The notes under the pieces are model-generated. The model was given only the letters and a program-made list of their open reading frames with translations. It did no database searches and was not told the DNA's origin. Positions 20,840 through 34,000 of a DNA stretch of 64,000 nucleotides are shown piece by piece. How positions within the stretch are numbered: position 1 is the first letter of the stretch; each line of letters opens with the position of its first letter. The DNA comes from Azolla caroliniana (Eukaryota > Polypodiophyta): the NCBI GenBank assembly GCA_043228905.1, contig JBHGNT010000013.1:17732001-17796000 (forward strand), given 5' to 3'. A program made the translations under genes and the position numbers.

Positions 20840-23800
20840 GGATTGTTGTGGTGGTATATCCAGATCCACCTAAGGTTTTCAAAGCTTATTGAAGTATCCC
20901 CTTCGTAATAGTACATTTTTGTATTGCGGACAGATTATAGTTATTAGATTGTGTCTTATAGTTATTAGAAAACACTTGGGTATTCTCTCATATATTTCCA
21001 AGTATGTTAGGAGTATTCTAGTGTTTTTCACAATTGGCAACTCTTTGGAAATCTTTCCAGCCTCAAGACAGCATTGAAAATCTTTTGATCACAAGGACTA
21101 TGAAAAATGTTTCTAAATCTTATGTAGAGCATAAGGATATGGTGGCTCGGGTTATGTGGTCATCGGTTTTTTGACTAACCACAAATTTTGTTTGAATTGT
21201 TGAGTATGGATTGAGTTGTTGAAACCAAGTTTAAAAATATCATTGTTTTGTGGAATAAGAGAATGTTGAGAATTGGAGGCAATGGATTGTACAGTTTTGG
21301 ATCATTGTTAGGGTTGTTTGAAATTTGTTTGATCAAAGAAGAAAATGCAAGCAAATCAAGGGTTGCATTAGGAAAGATCCCAATCCCATGATATCATTTC
21401 TTTATGTTGATTCCTACCTCACGGTTCATTCATAGCTTCTATGTTTACAAATTCTTTGTGTTGATCCATCTCACTCAACTTTTATTAGTCATGATTGGTG
21501 TAGTGAGTTCGAGGGCTTGCATTGCGAATTAGAAACGCCCGCACCGCAAGCAACACTAATGGGTTACCCTACAACCCAAATAAATATCTGTCAAAGGGTT
21601 TGGTACATGAAAAAGAGTTATGACTTGCTTTTATTCCTATGATGAATGCTTAAAACATTCTGATGATGTATAAAAACTTCATCAAACTAGAAAGATTTCA
21701 CTGAATAATTCTCATGTGTTCGAGCCAACAATCCAACAATTTGTTGTCCCTTCATCAAACATCAAATATATTTTTATTAGCTTTATAACATTTTGGATTA
21801 ATTTGGTACTTTCACATATGTTTTTTGGATTCATATGTATGTCATTATTGCAACGACATATTTGATAGAATAGCATCCAACTCATTCATTCAAATATAAT
21901 GAATACACTTCTTACCACTCTTATAATTTTACTTCAGCTTTTATTTGAAAAGTGGGAAACACTTCTTGCCTTATTCAAAACTTGTAAATGTTTAATGGAT
22001 GTTTGTTATGTAGGAATGTCTATTTGAAAGACGAAACTTCATTGAAGGCAGTGGTCCTTGCAAAATATTAATGCTTTCAAGTACAAGATAGATCATGATT
22101 TCAAAGAAAGAGTTATAAAAAAATACCATTTACTTCGTTCGTCACTAATTAAAAAGGAACCTTGTATTTTCGTTGGATTAATTAACTCACAAGATTATCA
22201 AGTAGTATTATAATCATGTTTTCTATTAGCTTGAAATATTATGGACATTGATGTACAAAACCCAAATGATTGTTGTCCAATAAGTTGTACATTGTGTTAG
22301 AACAAAGTTAAAACCTTTAGGCCGATTATGATGCATCAACTCCATATATTGTCGTCGATTTTGGTGTAGAATGGCGTTGTCTTACCATGGCATTACCTTG
22401 GATCCTCAAATTAGAGATTTGTCGAGTATGAGTATGTGAAGGGGAGCACTTGTATTCAAATGGGTTTAGTGGTTAGCTCCTCTCCACTTTGAGGAGGTGA
22501 TTGGGTTTAAAGTCTTTTGCATCTTGTTTGTGTCTCATCCTAGGCAAAAGCATTTCAAATGTTTTGCTAATGACTAAAATTGATGAAACACACAATCCAT
22601 ATTATTATATGTACATACATATTAATGTTAAATAATTGATTTCAAAGCCCACACTTAAATTCTCATTGTGTTAAAGAAAAGTTCAATAGGTTGAACTATG
22701 TGAACATAAAGGCATGCCAAGTTTAAAACAACTAGCAATACATATTGTACGATTGAGTAGCTAGATCCTGAATATAGTCCCAAATTTGTTGCAAAATAAT
22801 GAATATGCAATTCAAACCATTATAAAGATCTCATTGAACCCCTCCAGATATAGGACACTTCAAAATTATTTATGATATCTCTTTTCGGTGGATCGTGGAC
22901 ATGACTTGTTGTGTACAATAGCCTTGCACTAGCCTTACAAATTACAATGATGTACTTCAAGTTGGAAAGTGATGGGTTCATACTAGGTGTATTAGGATTA
23001 GAACCATTCCGATTTGAATTATTAATGACAGAAATACAATATAACCAAAGGAAAACAAAAATGGTGTTTGCTACAAATATATGATATTGCATTCAATGAT
23101 TCGATCAAATATTAAATCAAGAGGCCTCTTTGTACATATTCTTGTAAATAAAAGTGTAAGATCATCAATACTCGCATACAAGAATTTGATGCTCCAACAA
23201 CAACTAGTAGTTTAATGTCATATTGTTAATTTGTGCTCCACTTGCATTTGGTGGATTTCCTATGTTAAATGTAAGTGTAACTCTTACTAACTTATGTAGC
23301 TCAATTGTCATGGGAGTTTCACATCAAGGGCACATGCAAGCCATATCCCACTACATAGTGCATTATATATATTTGCATGTTTACAAGTTCTAATATTCAT
23401 TACATGTATTCTCTTTTGCTCTAGTACTTGTAGAGCCCACACACCTCAACTATGATTCCCATATTACTCAAAAAGCAAATCATCCAAATGTGGCTGGAGA
23501 TATAACTTGTGAGAGGTTAAACAACCAAACATGAAATAGTTAAGGTTGCTTCATTGAACTCATGAGACTATTGAGGATGAGCTAATGCATGACATGAATG
23601 CATCACATTCATACATCATTGTTCAAACAACTAGGTTATCATGTTAAAATTGTTACAATTGAAATATATGGCCATGAAGTTAATGGTAGAACTTGCCTTT
23701 TGCAACGTCATGTTGAGTGGGTACTAATATCAGGGGTCAATTCTTGCATTCGGTTTGACGTTGTCTCATTTTTCATTGCACAATTTAGTTTGAGTTTACT

Positions 23801-24420
23801 TACATGCGTCATTTGCTCCTAAACAAATCATTTTTCAATTTGACATTGTCATGCTATTCCACAAAATAAAGAGTGAAAAAGAGAACACTGTACTTTAAAA
23901 GTGAACGTTAAAAAATAAAGCATGTGATAGAGAGAATAATTCAATTTGAATCAAATTATAGGTTGTGGCACACATAGTTAAGATATATTCTATACTCTAC
24001 ATTTCTCATTTAATATGGGGCCAAAATCCATTTGTGTGGGTCTTATGTTGTGTTTGTTGGATGTGGTAGAATTAATAACAATGGTTTATACACTACAGTG
24101 TCATGTAATAATGCCATTTATCCTTCTTGCATACACAACTTAGACACTAATGAACTGAAGATAAAAGGTATATAATTTTTAGTGATTTTGATTCCGAGGA
24201 ATATAAAACGTTTCTTGGGTATAGGTGTTAGGCTTCAGCTTTAGTGTCATCCTTCGTGTTGGATGTCGGGCAATAAGATGTTTGATTGAACTAGTCAAGA
24301 CCTCGAGAACCTACATCTTGATTATAGAAAAGAAAATACACAATGAAACAATCATTACAATGACAACACACAAACATATATTATAGGCAACATAGCAAAA
24401 CAACAACATGACACTAAAAC
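20840..24420. other. Long AT-rich intergenic region, no gene recognised
   Basis: Only short frames without family resemblance occur here. A tRNA-like pair of boxes at 22460-22515 is listed separately. A diverged direct repeat (aacatatayta taggcaacatag) is seen at about 24372 and 24418. Confidence 0.5.
22460..22620 (+). mobile_element. Possible degenerate tRNA-derived SINE
   Basis: tttagtggttagc (A-box-like, 22465) and gattgggtttaaagtc (weak B-box-like, about 22500) are at plausible spacing. They are followed by tgtctcatcctaggc and a short inverted repeat gcaaaagcatttcaaatg. Both boxes deviate from consensus. Confidence 0.3.
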
Positions 24421-24524
24421 ATATACTATAAGCAACATAGATTTTTTTTTAAAATTCCAAAATAAAACACTACATTAGTATTAGAAAACGTTGTAAGGCT
24501 AAACATACAAGATATACTATAGAT

Positions 24525-26590
24525 CCCCTTTTTTTTCTAAATTCTAACCATCGGCTTCAATAAATACTTTGGTGCAGAGTAAAACTACTCCACCTTATGA
24601 GTGAGCCATCTATAAAATATGCCTATGTCTCAAATGGCATGAAACTCCAATCGCTTAACCTCCGCTTGTTGCGTATTACCTTTTATACTATCCAACAACC
24701 CTATGAGATTATGCACAATCTCTATCCAAATCAAAGAAATGATTTGGGTTGGTCTTTTAGTCACATTTTGAAATACCTTCAAGCATCAAGCCTTCCAAAT
24801 ATACCAAATTGTAATACCTACCAATTGTCATATTTGAGATTTATTAGTCTCTATTTGTGGATTCACAGATGTAAATTTTTTTATTATCAAACCATTTCTC
24901 ATCACAATAGCATATGCAACCTCCTCTTGTTCATATTCCATAGGTTTATCTTGTACCACCGCCCATAATACCACTCCCAATGTATACTCAGCTTGAGGAC
25001 ATACTGGTATTAATAATGTTATCATTCGTTTCCATATGTCCTTAGCAAAACCACAACTCCATTTTTGGAAAAAAAAAACACAACTCCACAAACAATGCTT
25101 AGCAATCTCTACTAGATTCGAACAAAACGGGGACATCTTGTCTACATTCCCTTTTCACCACCCATTCATTGGTATAGCTTTATGAACCAACAACCAACAG
25201 AAACAAACAATTTTTCTACTCATTTTTATACCCCACAACCATTTCCAAAATTGTTTGAGATGTTGTGGAGAAAGTCCATTCCGTCTCCAAAATACATTTG
25301 CAATTGGTTCTTTCCATGATCTAGCACCTAATATTTTCCTACCAATCTTCACAAAATATTGAAAAAAAGGCACATATTTTATATGATCTTGAACCCACAC
25401 CTTCCAATACAGTTCTCTAAGATCCCAAGATAATCTAGGCATTGGTCTCCTTTCCATAATCCAAATCCTCCAAAAAGAATTCACATTTTGTGGATCCGGA
25501 TCTAAGACCCAATTTGATCCATCATTTGCAATCACCCTCACTTCTTCATGTGAACAAAAACAAAAACAAAATAGTTTCCTTAGGAGTGAAGGTTAACCTA
25601 CCATCATCCTATACATAAAAAATCATACACTCTTGTTCCCCAATATAGGCTTTTACTCCAATCAAAACATCCAATGGAGTAAATAAACCACTTCTGTGTG
25701 GTAGATCCAATTTGCAATTGAATATTAGAAAGGACATTTTGTATTGCAAAATACATTATCTTTCTGCCCCTTATATTACTAAACAGTAGTCTTCGTTGGT
25801 CTATAGGTTTAGACAGAAATGTTGTCCACGCACCTATAGACTGTGCTGGTCCACGATCTAATTCTGCCCATGCACATCTAGTACACCTTCCCAACATCAA
25901 TCCTCTCTAGTTAGTCAACCATGAATTCCAAATCAGGGGTTGTCTACAAAATTCAAATTCTGTTTTCGGCAATCTCTTAATGAAATCAAGAGAAACATCT
26001 TTCCATGCATTAAGAATAGATCAAGCAATTCTGTCTCTCCCAGTTTGTGGAATATAACCAATTTGTTATGTTTCATAAAAGTTCATCTAAAACTAGGCCT
26101 CCAATCCCCACCAGTTTTGGGACAAAACTTTTGGAAATCGTATAACAACAATTGTTTCCAAGGTTCTGATCCTGGTAACAATCCCCGAATCACCAATTTT
26201 GCAAGCAAAGCTTTGGACTTCTGTAATGGATCTACAATCCCTAATCCTCCATGATCCAATGGCTTAACAATCGTGGACCAAGAGACCTTTTCCCTAGCAT
26301 GACTTCCATCATTACTAGACCCCAAATAATTCCAGATCAATCTTTGTAACTGTCTCATACATGATCTAGAAAAACTCCAACATGACATAATATACCATAG
26401 GCTAGACAACAAACCTTGATTAACTACTATCACATAACCTGCAAATGATAGTTTAGCTTTACTCCAAAACAACAATTTTTTCCTAATTTTCAATAGCAAA
26501 GAAGCAACCTAAATTTCTGAAGAAATTTTCAAGCCGACTTGGCATCCCAAATATCTAAGGTGACGTTGTAAGACGGACATAAAGGTATCT
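24525..26590 (-). mobile_element. 5'-truncated L1-like LINE, decayed ORF2
   Basis: Minus-strand frames follow the end of an L1-type ORF2. Near 26580-26520 is HLRYLGCQVGLKIS. At 26499-26083 come SKAKLSFAGYVIVVNQGLL, LQRLIWNYLGSS and GGLGIVDPLQKSKALLAKLV. At 25900-25604 and 25541-25155 come VRVIANDGSNWVLDPDP-type text and KQFWKWLWGIKMSRKI. A zinc-binding-like CSNLVEIAKHCLWSC lies at 25130-25080. Stops and frameshifts separate the blocks. T-rich tracts on the plus strand at 24430-24440 and 24526-24537 are candidate poly(A) tails. No target duplication was found. Confidence 0.8.
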
Positions 26591-26599
26591 TCTTTGAAC

Positions 26600-26929
26600 A
26601 TAAGGAGCTCACGAGCTTAGTTGAGAAAACAACCAAATTAAATAGGCTTTCAACCTACATACTTGTTGTGGTACTCCATGGAGACCACGAAACTAACAAT
26701 TCCCCAACGAACAAATGCCTAATTTTGCAACATAATAATCCAAATGGATTTAGCAGAAAAGCCTACGAGGAAATATGTGTCTAGCATTGTCCTATTTGAA
26801 ATGCGCTAGTGCGACAAAGCCATTGCCAAAGGCAACTCACCTACCCTTGCCCATTAGGGAAAAACTTTAGCATGGAGCAGAAGATGACATTGCCATATTG
26901 CTCCCAACACTCAATGCCACAATCATCGG
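26600..26929. other. Intergenic, nothing recognised
   Basis: Flank between the truncated LINE and the hAT-like element. No gene or repeat is recognised. Confidence 0.5.
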
Positions 26930-26937
26930 GTGATATG

Positions 26938-27415
26938 TAATGATCGACAATGGTTCGGTTCGGTTCAAGAGCGTCGAACTCAAACTGTTTAAAACCAAAC
27001 CCTTTAAAATTTTGAAACTTAAATTGAACCGAACCGAACCATGAAGTTGTTTAAACCAAACCATTACAAAATATTCCAGCTCAAACCAAGCAATTTTAGA
27101 GGCTTTTAAACCTTTGAACTTTTAAACCATTAAAACCGTAGTTTCATGGTTTGGTTTTGGTTTTTAAGGTGGGTCAAAGTTCAAAATTCGACATTTTAAA
27201 ATTTTAAAATTTCAAATTCTATTTTTTTTGAACAGTTTGAACAGCGGTTTCAAACCATGTTAACAGAAAACCATTAAACCGATAAATGCTCGAATTGAAC
27301 CGATAAATCCTCAAATGGAAACCGAACCGATTACAAAAACCCGAATCTGAACCGAACTGAACCGAACCGTTTAAACCACGGTTTCACGGTTTAGTTCGGT
27401 TTGAGCCGATTGTTA
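26938..27415. mobile_element. Non-autonomous hAT-like element with 8-bp target-site duplication
   Basis: A perfect 8-bp direct repeat, gtgatatg, flanks the element at 26930-26937 and 27416-27423. Its ends are roughly inverted (taatgatcgacaatgg on the left; taacaatcggctc read from the right). The interior is filled with inverted and direct copies of ggttcggttcggtt / aaccgaaccgaacc, as expected of subterminal repeats of non-autonomous hAT elements. It is 478 bp long with no coding capacity. It ends about 400 bp upstream of the PPR start codon. Confidence 0.75.
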
Positions 27416-27424
27416 GTGATATGG

Positions 27425-27816
27425 TAGGTTACCCAAGATAATCCACCTTTTGCTAAGTCCTACCTTCATTAAGCTTATGATAGAGTTGATTGGCGTGCTT
27501 TGGATGATCAATTATTTTTCTATAGAATAACCAATCTCTCCATGGTTCGTTTGTCACCAAATTTGTCATAGAAGCTATTTCATCAAGGGCATCGGTGTGA
27601 AATAACCAAAAAAGGTGGGGGCATTTTGAGAATAAAGGAAAACCCAGGGGTACCCCTCTTCACAGGATATCCAATCCTTCCCCTTCCCCCTCCCCCTCCC
27701 CTGGGGGGCCATCTTGGCCTCCCAACAGACATTGTTCCTCTCAGAAATCATTAGAGCAATTACGACGACCATGATGATTACGCGATGATTAAGGATAGCG
27801 ATGGCAGAACTGAGCT
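27425..27816. other. 5' flank of the PPR gene
   Basis: This stretch contains a C-rich tract (ccttccccctccccctcccc, about 27676) and no obvious TATA box. It probably holds the promoter and leader of the PPR gene, with the hAT-like element at its distal edge. Confidence 0.4.
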
Positions 27817-30800
27817 ATGGAAGCTCCGATATTTACTTTAAATCTTGTCCCCACCCCCCGTATTTCCTATTGTCGACCACATCACGAAACCTTACCCTTA
27901 TTCCCATCTCTGGGTTTCCACAAAACAAGCTTTCAAGATCCTCTTCCTTGTTGCCTTTGTTGTTGTTTCTTCTTCCATAACTTCAATGGAGAAAATCATC
28001 CGAAGAAGAAATGGAGAGCTCAAGAAAGGCATCGGAATCAACTTGAAAAGCTTGACATGGAAAATGATGGGCATGAAATGGAAGAAACTGAAGAAATTGA
28101 AATTCTTGAAATAGGTAATGAAGAAAGTCTCGAAGTGGATAAGGATCAACTCAAAATACTCCTGAAGGATAAGATTCATGTGCACAAGGAAAACAAACAA
28201 AGGATTGAAATGGATAAGAATAGCCATAGCAATAACCGCGAAATGGATAAAAAAGAAAGCTTTGTAGTGGTTAAGAATCAACTTGAAAACCTTGAAAAGG
28301 ATGATAATGGGTTTGGAAGAGATAACAAAGAAAGCCCTGAAATGGATAGGAAGGGAGTTGAAAGGACAAAAACGGATGAAAATGGAGAAATTCAAGATTC
28401 ATTTTGGGAAGGTAGCTCCAGACCTCTTTCCAGCAAATGTTTTGATGATACCAATTTGTATTCCCAGCTCTTGAGAAGCACAAAGTCTCTTTCCGATGGG
28501 CACCTTATCCATAGGCACATTATCGAGTGTGGACATGAGCATCTTGTGTTTCTTGGTAACCTTATTGTACAAATGTATTCAAAATGTGGTTCTCTTGAGG
28601 ATTCATCCTCCATGTTTGATAGAATGCAAGAAAAGAACAAGTTCTCGTGGACCATCATGATCGGTGCCTTCATTCATCACCATAAAGGAAAAGAAGCTCT
28701 TCTTCTTTTTCAGCAATTAAGATCTCAAGGTATCGAACCTGATAAAGTCACATGTGTCACTATTCTATCAGTATGTGCAAATGTCGAATTCTTGGGTGAA
28801 GGGAAAAGTATGCATACGTATATTGTATCAAAGGGGATTGAACATGATGTTATTGTCGGAAATGCCTTGGTGAACATGTACGGGAAATGTGGATTATTAG
28901 AGGATGCACTGAGAATTTTTTTAGCTTTGCCGAATCGTAATGCCATATCTTGGAACGGATTAATCACTGCATTTGCTCAGCATGGGAAAAGCAGAGATGC
29001 GATAATTCTTTTCAAAGAGATGGAATCACAAGGGGAGAATCCGAATCTGATCACATTTGTGAGTATTGTTACTGCTTGTGCAAGCCAAGGGGACCTTCGT
29101 CAAGCAAAGGAAATACATGCCAAAGTTGCTAAGAAAGGTATTGAAATAGATGGTGTTATTGGAAATGCACTTATTAACATGTATAGTAAGTGTGGGAGCG
29201 TTGATAATGCTTGGATCATATTTGATCAAATGACCAAACGGAATGTGGTGACATGGAATGCTATGCTTGGTGCATATGCTGAACAAGGGCAAGGAGATAT
29301 GTCATTCTCTCTCTTTGAACAGATGCTCCTGGAAGGCTTTTTACCAGATAAGGTAACATTTATCTCCATGCTTGAAGCATGTGCACAAATTGTATTACTT
29401 GATGAAGGCAAGAAAATACATACTGCCATTATTGATAATGGATTAGAATTGGACCTTGTTATTCAGACATCCCTTATCTACATGTACAGCAAATGTGGAA
29501 GCGTAGAGGATGCACTTAGTGAATTTCATCGAATGCCAATGAGGGATGTTGTTGCATGGAATGCAATGATCGAAGCTTATATTGAACGTCTTTTGTGTGA
29601 TGAAGCTCTCACATTGTTTCAACAAATGCAGTTAGAAGGGGTGAGGCCTGATACTTACACATATGTAAGTGTTTTAGATGCTTGTGCAAAGAAAGAGGAT
29701 TTGAATGAAGGTAAGAAAATACACGCTCGTCTTTTGTCTAGTGATTTAAAGACAGTTAATGCATTGGTAGAGACAGCTCTTTTAAATATGTATGGGAAAT
29801 GTGGTAACCTCGAAGATGCTTGGTCAGTATTTGATAATATGTCCAAGAAAGATGTCATCCCATGGAATGCGTTGATTGCTTCTTATGTAGAACATAACCA
29901 AGCAAAGAAGGCATTAAATTTCTTTGAACAAATGCAAATAGCGTGTATTTTGCCAGATGAAGGAACTTTCATTAGTCTTCTTGATGCTTGTGGTAAACTT
30001 ATAGCTGCTGAAGAGGGTTATAGGATACATTGCCTTGTTGTAGAAAGTGGGTTTGAACCTGATACTATTGTTGGAACTGCACTTATCACAATGTATGGTA
30101 GGTGTGGCTGCCTTGAGGATGCCAAAATTATGTTTAGCAAGATGTTTGAAAGATGCGTGGTTTCATGGACAGCTCTTATAACGATGCAATCACAACATGG
30201 CCAAGCGAAGAATGCTCTCAAATTGTTTGCAGAGATGAAGAGAGAGGGTAAGGTTCCAACCAAGACAACCTTTGTGAGTGTGCTATCAGCATGTAGTCGA
30301 GCTGGCCTTATCAATGAGGGTTGGTCATATTTTCGATCTATGAGTCAAGATTATGGTCTGGAACCCTCAGTGGATCATTATAATTGCATGATTGACCTTC
30401 TAGGGAGGGCAGGGCATCTCAAAGAGGCAGAAGATGTGATATCAAGCATGTTAATTTCTCCTAATGCAACCTCTTGGATTACACTTCTAAGTGCCTGCAA
30501 AACTTATCTTGATGTCGAGAGAGGAGTACGAGCTTCACTTCGTGTTCTTGAACTTGAACCTGATAATGATGCTGCATATGTGCTTTTATCGAATTTATAT
30601 GCGGCGACTGGGAGATGGGAAGATGTAGTAATTACAAGAATGAAGATGGAGGAACGTGGTTTGAAGAAGAAGCCCGGATGTAGCTCCATCAAGATTAATG
30701 ACCAGGTACACACTTTTTTTGCTGGTGGACACACTCATCCACAAAAAGAAAATTTATATGATGAGTTAGAGAAGTTAAGTAGATTATTGAAGAGTAATGG

Positions 30801-31080
30801 TTATGTTCCTGATACTAAAGTTGTACTCCACAATGTAGCGGAGAAAGAGAAAGAAACCCTTCTCTCTCGACATAGTGAGAAACTAGCCATGGCTTATGGC
30901 ATTTTTAACACTGCACCTGATAAGCCGCTTTTTATAGTTAAAAACCTTAGAATGTGTCCTGATTGTCATTCAGCTGCTAGGGTAATTTCCAAGGTTATTG
31001 GTCGAGAGATTATTTTGAAGGATATCAGTCAATTTCATCACTTCCGAGATGGAATATGTTTGTGTTTAGATTGCTGGTGA
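27817..31080 (+). CDS. DYW-type pentatricopeptide repeat protein (organelle RNA editing factor type)
   Basis: A single uninterrupted 1087-aa exon. Residues 1-60 are a Pro/Cys/Phe-rich leader that may be an organelle transit peptide. Residues about 60-195 are a K/E/D-rich low-complexity insert with loosely repeated units (ESLEVDKDQLK, KESFVVVKNQLE, KESPEMDRK). From about 213 to 850 there are roughly 17-19 PLS-class PPR motifs (GNALINMYSKCGSVDNA, RNVVTWNAMLGAYAEQGQ and so on). E-type motifs and a DYW cytidine-deaminase-like domain (953-1087) follow. The deaminase signature is present: His1019 and Glu1021 in HSEK, Cys1047 and Cys1050 in CPDC. The second zinc site is His1074, His1075, Cys1081 and Cys1083. 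The protein ends in DCW instead of DYW. Such proteins bind single-stranded organelle transcripts through the repeats and edit C to U. The target site and organelle cannot be read from sequence. Start: first ATG of the frame. Confidence 0.92.
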   Translation: MEAPIFTLNLVPTPRISYCRPHHETLPLFPSLGFHKTSFQDPLPCCLCCCFFFHNFNGENHPKKKWRAQERHRNQLEKLDMENDGHEMEETEEIEILEIGNEESLEVDKDQLKILLKDKIHVHKENKQRIEMDKNSHSNNREMDKKESFVVVKNQLENLEKDDNGFGRDNKESPEMDRKGVERTKTDENGEIQDSFWEGSSRPLSSKCFDDTNLYSQLLRSTKSLSDGHLIHRHIIECGHEHLVFLGNLIVQMYSKCGSLEDSSSMFDRMQEKNKFSWTIMIGAFIHHHKGKEALLLFQQLRSQGIEPDKVTCVTILSVCANVEFLGEGKSMHTYIVSKGIEHDVIVGNALVNMYGKCGLLEDALRIFLALPNRNAISWNGLITAFAQHGKSRDAIILFKEMESQGENPNLITFVSIVTACASQGDLRQAKEIHAKVAKKGIEIDGVIGNALINMYSKCGSVDNAWIIFDQMTKRNVVTWNAMLGAYAEQGQGDMSFSLFEQMLLEGFLPDKVTFISMLEACAQIVLLDEGKKIHTAIIDNGLELDLVIQTSLIYMYSKCGSVEDALSEFHRMPMRDVVAWNAMIEAYIERLLCDEALTLFQQMQLEGVRPDTYTYVSVLDACAKKEDLNEGKKIHARLLSSDLKTVNALVETALLNMYGKCGNLEDAWSVFDNMSKKDVIPWNALIASYVEHNQAKKALNFFEQMQIACILPDEGTFISLLDACGKLIAAEEGYRIHCLVVESGFEPDTIVGTALITMYGRCGCLEDAKIMFSKMFERCVVSWTALITMQSQHGQAKNALKLFAEMKREGKVPTKTTFVSVLSACSRAGLINEGWSYFRSMSQDYGLEPSVDHYNCMIDLLGRAGHLKEAEDVISSMLISPNATSWITLLSACKTYLDVERGVRASLRVLELEPDNDAAYVLLSNLYAATGRWEDVVITRMKMEERGLKKKPGCSSIKINDQVHTFFAGGHTHPQKENLYDELEKLSRLLKSNGYVPDTKVVLHNVAEKEKETLLSRHSEKLAMAYGIFNTAPDKPLFIVKNLRMCPDCHSAARVISKVIGREIILKDISQFHHFRDGICLCLDCW

Positions 31081-31084
31081 TAAT

Positions 31085-34000
31085 TGGGGCTATTGTATAT
31101 GTGCATGATCTCAAAAGAAGTGTTTGAAGAGTTATTATGATGAATGCAACATCAAGCCCATTGCTCCATAACATTGATGATGATTATGATTTGATATCTT
31201 GAAGTTATGTGGGTATTTGTATACGACTATGCTTGCATAACGTCATCTTTTGCATGATTATTGCTCGTGCAGAGATTTGTTTCAAACTTTGGCATGGCAA
31301 TAACATAAGTCACAAGAGGATTTTATGTCAAAAAAATCATGGATTGGTTTTGCCTTCAATTGCTTTTCCTTTCCCCACATTTTCATATGTGATTGTGGAA
31401 GACATTTGTGACATAGATATGTTTATATCATGCTTCTATGAAATTATCTCTGAAATATAGTTATGTTTGGGCGTTTCAGCTTTTGACATGAAAAACTGCC
31501 AAGAAAGGAACTGGACGATGTTGAGAATGTTTGTCCACTTATACATGTGGAGAGGACCCAGCAAGGAAGTTGATGGTGAGGAGAAAGAAAAGAAAGATGT
31601 TATACTTGAGCATTCATTTGCTTATTGAAGTAACATTGTTGACGTGGAGCTACAATTTGTTACAATCAACTGATGAGCAATAAAAACTGTTATTAATTTG
31701 ACACTCATTTGAAGCTGAATCATTCTATGTTTGAACTCTCTTCCAGGGAGAGAAAGGCTAAAGGTAACTTTTGTTTGCTGTTTCGAAGGCAATGTTGTAT
31801 ATCATTTACAATATTTCTAATGCGTGGCTCATGTGAATTTTTAAAATTATTCACTAAGTAGCTATGGAGATACAATTGTCTTCGTTTTTGAAAGTCCTTT
31901 TTTGATACTTATGGTGATCATTCTTTCTGCTGAGTTTCTCATCAAACTTTGGGCGAATCTATGTATCAGTCCTTTGAGAAGCGGCTGCCAAGTTGTGTCT
32001 CAATCCAAGTAATTTCTCTCTTTCCCTCTCATTCTATCATTTTCTTGAATATTTGTTTTGGAATTTGGATGCTTGTACTTTGTGAATGGTGCAAGGATTA
32101 TTGTCCTAATTGGTGATACAATAATGGTTGAGCTGCATGTGTCACAAACCCCTATGTGCATATTCTTATTCTTATAGTAAACTAGACTTCTAACTTTAGT
32201 GTTTAAATTGGGAATGAATCATCAAGAAGAAAATTACCATGAATATCCCCGTTCACTATTAGATTCACAAAATACATTCGGACAATGCCTTATGTCTTCG
32301 AACAGAAATATAGATTTTGATACAAGAACAATAATACATGTTACTGCCCCTATTAAGTTATTAATGGTGAATACGAAGAACATATTAGAGAATCAAAGGC
32401 ATACAATGTAGACTTCTTGATAGGCATTGACATCCATTAAGTGAGACAAACTCAAGAAGATACATGCTTGTATGACCTGCATGAAGACCATTTATGTATT
32501 ATAGCAAGTTAAAACACAATGTTTGAAAGTCTTAGTAAGATCTATGTCATGTCCTTGAAATTGATATTAGTTTTGTACTGAAAGGACATGACATTGATTA
32601 GTTCCTCCGTATGTAGCTTTTATGATATCCCACTAGTGAATAGTCCAAAGTTCAGATATCTGGATTTTGTATACGTCAACAATTTTGTTAATGTTAAAGT
32701 TTGCTTGGGATCATAGTGGATTCAATGTTGTAGCATATGCAAATTGAGGCTTATGATGTTAAACCCTCCACACAACCTCAATGTCCATCATTTGTTCCTT
32801 GACATTAATTTGATCATTGATGAATTTGTAAATTCTAGAATTTTTAATACGAACCTACATTGCAACTGTTGCTTAGGATCGGCCTTACACAAGGTAGTTG
32901 TTAAGATCAATTCAATACAAGTTAATAAAGTTGCATATGAGCTTTGAAGATAGATTTGCAAAATCAACATTCTACATGCATTGCGATTGTAACTTTTGAG
33001 TAATTAAATTTTTTTTTATAGTCAACAAATTATTGCTAAACAAGAACATCAACAAAAAACCACTAACTTTGACATGAATACCTTTCCCATGTTGATGTCA
33101 ATAAGTACTTTGATCCTTCAATTATTGTACTTGATTATTTTATGATGGTCATCAATCATCACTAGCACATATGGTACATGGCTTTCGCCAACTTGTGTTG
33201 TATATTGTTGAGCTTTGTCTTGCAATGAACGTAGACTTCATACTTAGTTGCTAGAATGAAGGTTTTGATCCCCTAAATGTTGCTACTATGCTGCGCAACT
33301 CATGTTGCTCGACGTTGGATTAAGTTTTGCATTGAGAACAAACCCCATGTTTCATTACCACTACAAAGGCTTGGAACCCCTATATATTATTGTTACCCCA
33401 TGTTAGCTCATGTGATACAATGTTGGCCTAAGTCTCAAAATGAGCACAAATCTCATGTTTGGTTGCCATTACTAAGGTTTGGATACCTAGATGCTATTGC
33501 TACATTGATTTCGAAATATTCATGAGAAAACCCCTTAGTTTTTGCCCTTGATGTACCTCCTCGAACTTCTTATGGTAGAGGTCTATATCGTAGCAATTCC
33601 CATGATACTTTCTTGAGCATATGGAAACCAAAAGAGACCACAACTCAATGCAACCAGATTGAAAACAAAGCCTATAAAATAATGTATCTACATGTCTCTC
33701 AAAGAAGAGAATGTAGATCAATCACAAACTTTTATATCTTACAAACAAGAGTGGATTGATCTATTCTGCAATAGTGGATGCTATAGTTTTCTTTTGAGAA
33801 TATGAAGTATGTAATTTGTATGGTAGGAACATCCTTACATTCACAAAAACAAGGACATCCTGTTTGTTGTGCATCCATAGAAAATTCAAATTTGTCTTTA
33901 AAAGTGAGGGGATAAAGTATGTTCGCTCAAAGGTTTTACCACAAAATTGAATATGTTGATAATAAACTTCTAACAATGTGTTCATGATTGCATGTGTCCA

